A DNA stretch of 26,629 nt, taken from NCBI GenBank assembly GCA_020024115.1, contig JAHHUF010000016.1, forward strand, positions 1-26,629. The letters are read 5' to 3'. The position numbers were made by a program, and so were the translations under genes. The notes beneath the pieces are model-generated. The model was not told the DNA's origin and did not search any database. It was given only the letters and a program-made list of their open reading frames with translations. This DNA comes from Anaerofilum sp. GTDB lineage: Bacteria; Bacillota; Clostridia; Oscillospirales; Ruminococcaceae. Shown here piece by piece: positions 22,414-26,629 of the stretch (positions are counted from its first letter, which is position 1; the number at the start of each line of letters is the position of its first letter).

Positions 22414-23424
22414 ATGCCAAGAACACCAAACCAAAGCGGAAAATTGCTGTATATTTTAAAAATTTTATGGCAGGAAACCGACCCCGAACACAAAATAACC
22501 GTTCCCCAATTGATTGAAAAATTGGAACAAAACGGCATCAATGCAGAACGAAAAAGCATTTATGCCCATCTGAAACTATTAGAAGATGAGTTTAATTTTG
22601 ATATTTTGCAGCCTCAAAAAGACCGCAAAGGCTGTGCATTAGCATCGCGAAACTTTGAACTTCCCGAAGTGAGTATGCTGATGGATATGGTGCAGAGCAG
22701 TCGCTTTTTGACCAAAGAAAAGTCAGAACAGCTATTGCAAAAGCTGTCCGCTCAGGTAAGCTGTCACCAAGCGGAACGCATCCGCAGACAGATTTATCGC
22801 ACAGGTGCATCAGCAAAAGGCGAAAATGAACGCATTTATTATACTCTTGACCAAATCAATGAGGCAATGAACAACAATCATCAGCTTTCGTATCAATATT
22901 GGGATTGGAGTTTGACACAGGGTAAACGGGCAAGACATGGCGGAGAACGGTATTCTGTCAGCCCGTGGGCATTGATTTTTCAGGACGAAAATTATTATTT
23001 GGTTGCATACGAATCAAAATCTGACCGCATCAAGCATTATCGGGTTGACCGTATTCAGCAGGCATGTGAAGAAATTGATAAGCTGCGTGTGGGAAAAGAA
23101 GAATTTCAACAGGCACACCCTGCAACCTATGCAAAGCGAATGTTTGGAATGTATGGTGGACGGGAAGCACGGGTGACACTGCACTGCAAAGCAAATGTGC
23201 TCAATGCAGTCAAAGACCGTTTTGGTGGGGAAATTTCGGTTGTGCCTGATTTTTCGCAGGAATTTTTTACAGTACAGGTGCTGGTGTCGGTCAGTCCGCA
23301 GTTTTACGCATGGGTGTTTGGGTTTGGGCAAGATATGGAAATTGTACATCCTGTTGAAGTACGCAAAGAATATCAAACCCAATTGGAGCAAACTTTGGGG
23401 AAATATTTGAAAAAAGAAATATAA
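22414..23424 (+). CDS. WYL-domain transcription regulator with N-terminal winged helix
   Basis: This 336-residue protein has an N-terminal helix-turn-helix region (SGKLLYILKILWQETDPEHK, then VPQLIEKLEQNGINAERKSI) and a middle WYL domain: AMNNNHQLSYQYWDW, SPWALIFQDENYYLVAY, SKSDRIKHYRVDRI. A C-terminal WCX-like part follows (REARVTLHCKANVL, then VHPVEVRKEY). WYL proteins of this type are DNA-binding regulators that sense a small ligand or nucleic acid, often linked to stress or defence, but no defence gene is seen here. The ATG at 22414 has AAAGGAG 8 bases upstream. It is divergent from the nucleoid-associated gene, which could be its target (inference). Confidence 0.88.
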   Translation: MPRTPNQSGKLLYILKILWQETDPEHKITVPQLIEKLEQNGINAERKSIYAHLKLLEDEFNFDILQPQKDRKGCALASRNFELPEVSMLMDMVQSSRFLTKEKSEQLLQKLSAQVSCHQAERIRRQIYRTGASAKGENERIYYTLDQINEAMNNNHQLSYQYWDWSLTQGKRARHGGERYSVSPWALIFQDENYYLVAYESKSDRIKHYRVDRIQQACEEIDKLRVGKEEFQQAHPATYAKRMFGMYGGREARVTLHCKANVLNAVKDRFGGEISVVPDFSQEFFTVQVLVSVSPQFYAWVFGFGQDMEIVHPVEVRKEYQTQLEQTLGKYLKKEI

Positions 23425-23445
23425 TCCAACCAATTCAAGTCAGAT

Positions 23446-24039
23446 TTAAAATTGCTCTTTGGCAATTTGCAGCAATTTTTGCAAATCTTCAAGTGTATCT
23501 ACATCTTGCAGTTCCCATTGGGAAAGAGCAGAAATAACAGTGATTTTATTGGGGTCTTTGGGCAATGCAGCCGCACCGCCTGATTTTTGAGGCAAAGAGC
23601 AAAGAGAGGCAAAAGACAAGGCAGGAAACAGCACAGGGCTTGCAGAAATATTTTTCCAGCCAAGCCGAAAAAAACCGTTTGGATTGTCTTGAAAGCCATT
23701 TATCAAAGCAGTGTAGCTTTGCTGACTGCACAAAGGCTGGTCTGCCTGCACTACTAAACAACCATCTAACCCCTTCATTTGCTCAATCCCAAGCCGAAGG
23801 GTATCGCTGCGATATGGCATAGAATGGAGAACAACATCAAAGCCACAGCGTTCTGCAATGGAACAGCATACTTTGCTGCGTGTCACAACAACACACTTTT
23901 GAAAAAGATGAGTTGGAATGTGGGAAAGGGTGTATTCCAATAAACTGACATCCCCAAACGGAGTAAGCAGTTTGTTGCTGCCAAACCGTTTGCTTTGCCC
24001 TGATGCCATTACAAGACATCCCAAAGAAAAATAATTCAT
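23446..24039 (-). CDS. MobA/MocA-like nucleotidyltransferase
   Basis: This 197-residue protein has the N-terminal nucleotide-binding signature of the MobA-like NTP transferase family, LVMASGQSKRFGSNKLLTPF, where Lys follows the SGQSKRFG loop. The second motif is VVQADQPLCS, in place of the more common GDQP, followed by a strand region ASPVLFPAL. Family members transfer CMP or GMP to molybdopterin, or work in selenium-dependent hydroxylase maturation. With no molybdenum genes nearby the substrate cannot be named. The ATG at 24039 has GAGGAG 8 bases upstream. It stands alone, convergent with the WYL gene. Confidence 0.8.
   Translation of the reverse strand: MNYFSLGCLVMASGQSKRFGSNKLLTPFGDVSLLEYTLSHIPTHLFQKCVVVTRSKVCCSIAERCGFDVVLHSMPYRSDTLRLGIEQMKGLDGCLVVQADQPLCSQQSYTALINGFQDNPNGFFRLGWKNISASPVLFPALSFASLCSLPQKSGGAAALPKDPNKITVISALSQWELQDVDTLEDLQKLLQIAKEQF
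23448..23480 (+). terminator. Possible terminator of the WYL gene inside the end of the convergent gene
   Basis: AAAATTGCT (23448-23456) pairs perfectly with AGCAATTTT (23471-23479), followed by T. It lies within the last codons of the MobA-like gene on the other strand. The loop is 14 bases long, so strength is uncertain. Confidence 0.45.
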
Positions 24040-24060
24040 ATAAACTCCTCAAGTTGTTTA

Positions 24061-24218
24061 GAGCATATCTGAAAACTAAGAAATTGACGAATTTTTTGCA
24101 GAAAATTAGTAACTGAAAGGCAAAAACACAGGAATCCTTGCTGGATTGTGGTATTTTTAATGCAGCAGATACGGCTCGTTGTAGAAAAAAGAAAAATTTT
24201 AACTTTTCAAATAGCCTC
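24061..24218 (-). repeat. Dispersed MITE-like repeat, copy 2, with imperfect terminal inverted repeats
   Basis: The 158-base element begins GAGCATATCTGAAAACTAAG and, read from its other end on the minus strand, begins GAGGCTATTTGAAAAGTT. These ends match at most positions and form imperfect terminal inverted repeats. The interior is related to the copy at 12769-12870 in the opposite orientation. It holds no gene. Flanks are TTA before and TAA after. The mobile-element origin is inferred from structure. Confidence 0.65.
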
Positions 24219-24355
24219 TAATAGGTGGAATTTTCTGTTTTAAATTGTATCATATCTCAAGAAAAAATAAAAATAGGAGATGCTATACATAGATTGTTCA
24301 TAGGGATATATTATAATAAAAACAAACAACCTTCGATTGAATGGGAGGAATTATA

Positions 24356-24997
24356 ATGAAATCATTTCAGAAAAGTTTAAACTGGATTTCGATTGGCTAT
24401 TTGATTGTGGGCATTGCGCTGATTCTTTGGCCAGAGGCACTGCTGCAAACTGCGTGCTATATTATTGGTGCCATTGTGCTGATTGCAGGGCTTTCGTCAA
24501 TTTTTTCTTATCTGAAAATCAAAGATGAAATGTTCTCTGCACGAGTCACATTGGTGATTGGCATTGTTGTTTCGGGTTTGGGTTTGTTTTTGCTGTTGCA
24601 GCCCAAAACAGTGGCAAGCATTTTGCCGGTGATTGTGGGATTGTTTGTGCTGTTTGATGGTATCAGTCGACTGCAAACCGCATGGCATCTGAAACAGGCT
24701 GGCTATGAAAAATGGTGGGGAATGGCAATTCCCAGTTTAATTTCAGCAGGGCTGGGTGGATTGATTTTATTCAATCCCTTTGGAACAGCAGCATTGATGG
24801 TGCAGATGATTGGTTTGATTTTGACCTTTGAGGGGATTATCAATCTGTCCACAGGACTTTTTGCACGGAATATCTTTAAAAAGATGGAAAATGTAGAGCA
24901 GGAAATGGAAGAAGTTTTTGAAGAATTTGTCCCAGACCCGCAGAATACCATTAAAACCAGTCACAAAACCATTGATGCAGATTTTAAAGAACTGTAA
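24356..24997 (+). CDS. DUF308 (HdeD-like) membrane protein
   Basis: This 213-residue protein has about six hydrophobic helices in the first 170 residues, paired as in the HdeD/DUF308 family: SIGYLIVGIALILWPEALL, TACYIIGAIVLIAGLSSIFS, VTLVIGIVVSGLGLFLLLQP, SILPVIVGLFVLFDGISRLQ, then MAIPSLISAGLGGLILFNPF and LMVQMIGLILTFEGIINLST. A repeated P-x-x-x-x-x-I-x-G pattern supports the family. The last 45 residues are acidic and cytoplasmic (EEVFEEFVPD). HdeD-type proteins are linked to acid stress in enterics; the role in this group is not known. The ATG at 24356 has GGGAGG 8 bases upstream. The 137 bases before it hold AT-rich sequence with no assured promoter. Confidence 0.85.
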   Translation: MKSFQKSLNWISIGYLIVGIALILWPEALLQTACYIIGAIVLIAGLSSIFSYLKIKDEMFSARVTLVIGIVVSGLGLFLLLQPKTVASILPVIVGLFVLFDGISRLQTAWHLKQAGYEKWWGMAIPSLISAGLGGLILFNPFGTAALMVQMIGLILTFEGIINLSTGLFARNIFKKMENVEQEMEEVFEEFVPDPQNTIKTSHKTIDADFKEL

Positions 24998-25001
24998 TGA
25001 T

Positions 25002-25113
25002 AAAAAGGGAGCGTATTGCTCTGCATACGCCAGATAAGAAAGTATTTTCCAAAAGAGTAAAAATGGGATGTTTATAAAGGTGATACCGAGAAACGGCAAT
25101 GCTTTCCCTTTTT
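25002..25113 (+). other. Possible structured RNA or long-range terminator
   Basis: AAAAAGGGA (25002-25010) is an exact reverse complement of TCCCTTTTT (25105-25113). Inside are GCGTAT/ATACGC (25011-25016 with 25025-25030) and a small CCG/CGG hairpin around AGAAA (near 25087-25097). The outer stem ends in a T run like a terminator. It begins a few bases after the DUF308 stop. I could not match it to a named RNA family. Confidence 0.32.
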
Positions 25114-25168
25114 GTTTGTATTATGATTCATAACTAACCGAAAAATCAGTGTCTAAAGAAAGAGAAAT

Positions 25169-25264
25169 ATGATTAGTGACTTTGTAGGTGCGGCGTTTCC
25201 CTAGATTTTGGTAGGGCTATTTCTAGCAGTCAGTTGTTCATTTATGAGTAAAAAGGAAAAATAA
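25169..25264 (+). pseudogene. Mini membrane protein interrupted by an amber codon
   Basis: From ATG at 25169 the frame reads MISDFVGAAFP, then TAG (25202-25204), then ILVGLFLAVSC and a basic end FMSKKEK before TAA at 25262. Read through, it would be a 31-residue single-pass membrane peptide with a hydrophobic helix and basic tail. TAG is one change from TGG (Trp), and a Trp after the Pro would suit such peptides. The ribosome binding site is weak (AAAGAAAGAG). It is most likely a decayed small gene. The hairpin at 25290 could be its terminator. I do not know its function. Confidence 0.38.
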
Positions 25265-25289
25265 ATTCCAGTTTATTGGGGAGTTTTAT

Positions 25290-25336
25290 AACCAAAAAGG
25301 GAGTGTGTAGAATTTCGATACACTCTGTTTTTGGTT
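25290..25336. terminator. Hairpin after the mini membrane ORF
   Basis: AACCAAAAA (25290-25298) pairs with TTTTTGGTT (25328-25336), and AGTGT/ACACT extend the stem inward with a small mismatch between them. It resembles a bidirectional terminator with T and A runs in the stem. Confidence 0.5.
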
Positions 25337-25360
25337 CGGTGTTTTCTAAATTAGTTCCTT

Positions 25361-25380
25361 ATCTGGTGTCATCTGGTGTC
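25361..25380. repeat. Two tandem copies of a 10-base unit
   Basis: ATCTGGTGTC occurs twice in direct tandem at 25361-25370 and 25371-25380. It is a short slippage or duplication product with no evident function. Confidence 0.8.
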
Positions 25381-25425
25381 AAGATTGCATACAATTCTTT
25401 TTTATTTGCAAAATAGAGTATGTTG

Positions 25426-25468
25426 TAAAAAAACAAGCCCCAGACAGATTGCTCTGTTTGGGGCTTGT
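25426..25468 (-). terminator. Terminator of fba
   Basis: On the minus strand ACAAGCCCCAAACAGA pairs with TCTGTCTGGGGCTTGT over 16 positions with one wobble and a 4-base loop, followed by seven T. It lies 21 bases after the fba stop. Confidence 0.92.
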
Positions 25469-25489
25469 GATTGTGCTGTTTTGCAAAAA

Positions 25490-26353
25490 TTATGCTTTGT
25501 TTACACTACCAAACAGCTCCATTTTCTCTTTAACAGTTGCCTTGATTGCCTCAAAGCCAGGAGCCAACAGTTTGCGGGGGTCAAAGCCTTTGCCTTGCAA
25601 GTCTTTGCCAGCCTCAACATATTCACGGGTAGCAGCAGCAAATGACAATTGACACTCGGTATTAACATTGATTTTGGAAACACCCAAGCTGATTGCTTTT
25701 TTAATCATACCAGCAGGGATGCCAGTGCCGCCATGCAGAACCAGAGGAATGTTGTTGGTTGCACCATGAATTTTGTCCAGAGCGTCAAAGTCCAGACCCT
25801 TCCAGTTTTCAGGATATTTGCCATGAATGTTGCCAATGCCAGCTGCCAAGAAGTCGATGCCCAAACCGCTGATTTTTGCACACTCAGCAGGGTCAGCAAT
25901 TTCACCTGCACCAACAACGCCGTCTTCTTCACCGCCGATAGAGCCAACTTCTGCCTCCAAGGAGATGCCCTTGGAATGTGCCAGCTCAACCAACTCGGTG
26001 GTTTTTGCTACATTTTCCTCGATAGCATAGTGGCTGCCATCAAACATGATGCTGGAAAAACCAGCCTCGATGCAAGCTTTTGCACCTTCGTAGCTGCCAT
26101 GATCCAGATGCAAAGCAACAGGAACAGTGATTCCCAAGCTGTCTACCATAGCGTTTACCATAGCAGCAACAGTTTTGAAACCGGTCATGTATTTGCCAGC
26201 ACCCTCAGAAACACCCAGAATAACAGGGCTGTTCAGTTCTTGAGCAGTCAGCAAAATCGCTTTTGTCCACTCCAAGTTATTGATATTGAATTGACCAACG
26301 GCATAATGACCGTCACGAGCTTTTTTCAGCATTTCGGTTGCACTTACCAGCAT
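25490..26353 (-). CDS. fba: Class II fructose-bisphosphate aldolase
   Basis: This 287-residue zinc enzyme cleaves fructose 1,6-bisphosphate in glycolysis and makes it in gluconeogenesis. Seen are VGQFNINNLEWTKAIL, the metal ligand region ALHLDHGSYEGAKACIEAGF, SIMFDGSHYAIEEN, LEAEVGSIGGEEDGV, the His ligand in GIGNIHGKYPENW, VLHGGTGIP and the C-terminal INVNTECQL. It belongs to the ketose-bisphosphate aldolase group related to gatY/kbaY/fbaA; the hexose 1,6-bisphosphate role is most likely for a single glycolytic gene, but a tagatose substrate is possible. The ATG at 26353 has GGGAGG 11 bases upstream. It is a single-gene unit. Confidence 0.96.
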   Translation of the reverse strand: MLVSATEMLKKARDGHYAVGQFNINNLEWTKAILLTAQELNSPVILGVSEGAGKYMTGFKTVAAMVNAMVDSLGITVPVALHLDHGSYEGAKACIEAGFSSIMFDGSHYAIEENVAKTTELVELAHSKGISLEAEVGSIGGEEDGVVGAGEIADPAECAKISGLGIDFLAAGIGNIHGKYPENWKGLDFDALDKIHGATNNIPLVLHGGTGIPAGMIKKAISLGVSKINVNTECQLSFAAATREYVEAGKDLQGKGFDPRKLLAPGFEAIKATVKEKMELFGSVNKA

Positions 26354-26409
26354 GATTATCTTACCTCCCGAATTTGGTTGACGAATGAATCGTCATTTTT
26401 CTAACATAC

Positions 26410-26438
26410 AGTATACTCTATCTGTGAAATAAAATCAA
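26410..26438 (-). promoter_or_regulatory. Promoter of fba
   Basis: On the minus strand TTGATT (26433-26438) and TATACT (26410-26415) are 17 bases apart. The leader to the start codon would be about 50 bases. Confidence 0.6.
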
Positions 26439-26629
26439 TGCACCAAAAACAATTGTGCCTTTCGTGCAAAAAAATGAGTGATAAATGCAGAAAAGACAAG
26501 TTTTATGGTTGTAATTTGTGCCATACCCACCACGAATACACAAAATGAATGAGAGTGGTAGGAATAAGAATTCCTAAAAACATAAAATTTTTATATCCAT
26601 CAGAAATAAAGAAAGGTATTGCTGCGATC
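26439..26629. other. Unassigned end of the window
   Basis: No gene or named element is supported in this 191-base tail. A 7-bp inverted repeat TAGGAAT/ATTCCTA at 26559-26576 is the only structure seen, and a new gene may begin just beyond the end. Confidence 0.4.

Larger units (their letters stand above)
24998..25489. other. Intergenic region between the DUF308 gene and fba
   Basis: This 492-base stretch contains a possible structured RNA (25002-25113), an amber-interrupted mini ORF (25169-25264), a hairpin (25290-25336), a short tandem repeat (25361-25380) and the fba terminator (25426-25468). No intact gene is evident. Confidence 0.6.

Noticed and set aside
24219..24355. Promoter for the DUF308 gene with TATAAT near 24312
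   Set aside because: No -35 element sits at a suitable distance, so I did not call it.
26559..26576. TAGGAAT/ATTCCTA inverted repeat as an operator
   Set aside because: It is short, not linked to a known gene in the window, and of a size expected by chance.

Overview
The window looks like chromosomal DNA of a low-to-moderate GC Gram-positive anaerobe of the class Clostridia, perhaps Oscillospirales-like (the order is a weak inference). The grounds are strong AGGAGG-type ribosome binding sites, many ATGA stop/start overlaps, a DUF1934-argS pair as in Firmicutes, Clostridia-type L1 and L10 leader RNAs, a sortase, a class II aldolase, a bacterial ferredoxin protein and a single-chain AroE-AroK fusion. 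Most of the window is core metabolism and translation. I did not find CRISPR, phage, tRNA or rRNA genes, or an intact transposase.

Layout. 1-3706 (+): a long-form PRPP synthetase with its own terminator, then a class D-like sortase followed by an unrecognised membrane protein with a long extracytoplasmic segment, then a decayed locus in which the start of a HisJ-type PHP phosphatase is joined to the end of a sensor histidine kinase. 3714-7953 (-): ddl-murI-DUF1934-argS, an operon for cell-wall D-amino acids and arginyl-tRNA synthesis. 8017-11737 (+): rpmG-secE-nusG-rplK-rplA-rplJ-rplL with two copies of an L1-stalk-like RNA element, an L10 leader with attenuator, and a strong terminator; rpoBC does not follow. 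11738-14033: a ferredoxin-like gene, an orphan 150-residue gene, a decayed AraC regulator, a long perfect inverted repeat and one copy of a dispersed repeat.

14034-21243 (+): a compact aromatic amino-acid operon, pheA-aroB-aroC-aroEK-aroQ-aroA-tyrA. It encodes every step from DAHP to chorismate, plus chorismate mutase, prephenate dehydratase and prephenate dehydrogenase. DAHP synthase and the transaminase are not in the window. 21255-24039: a nucleoid-associated (YejK/NdpA-like) protein divergent from a WYL-domain regulator, and a MobA-like nucleotidyltransferase. 24040-25489: a second copy of the dispersed repeat, a DUF308 membrane protein, a possible structured RNA and a tiny membrane ORF interrupted by an amber codon. 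25490-26438 (-): class II fructose-bisphosphate aldolase with its promoter and terminator.

I see no convincing new multi-gene system. The best leads are the dispersed MITE-like repeat (12769-12870 and 24061-24218), the hisJ/kinase deletion chimera, the sortase with its uncharacterised membrane partner, the unexplained RNA-like structure near 25002-25113, and the amber-interrupted mini membrane protein.
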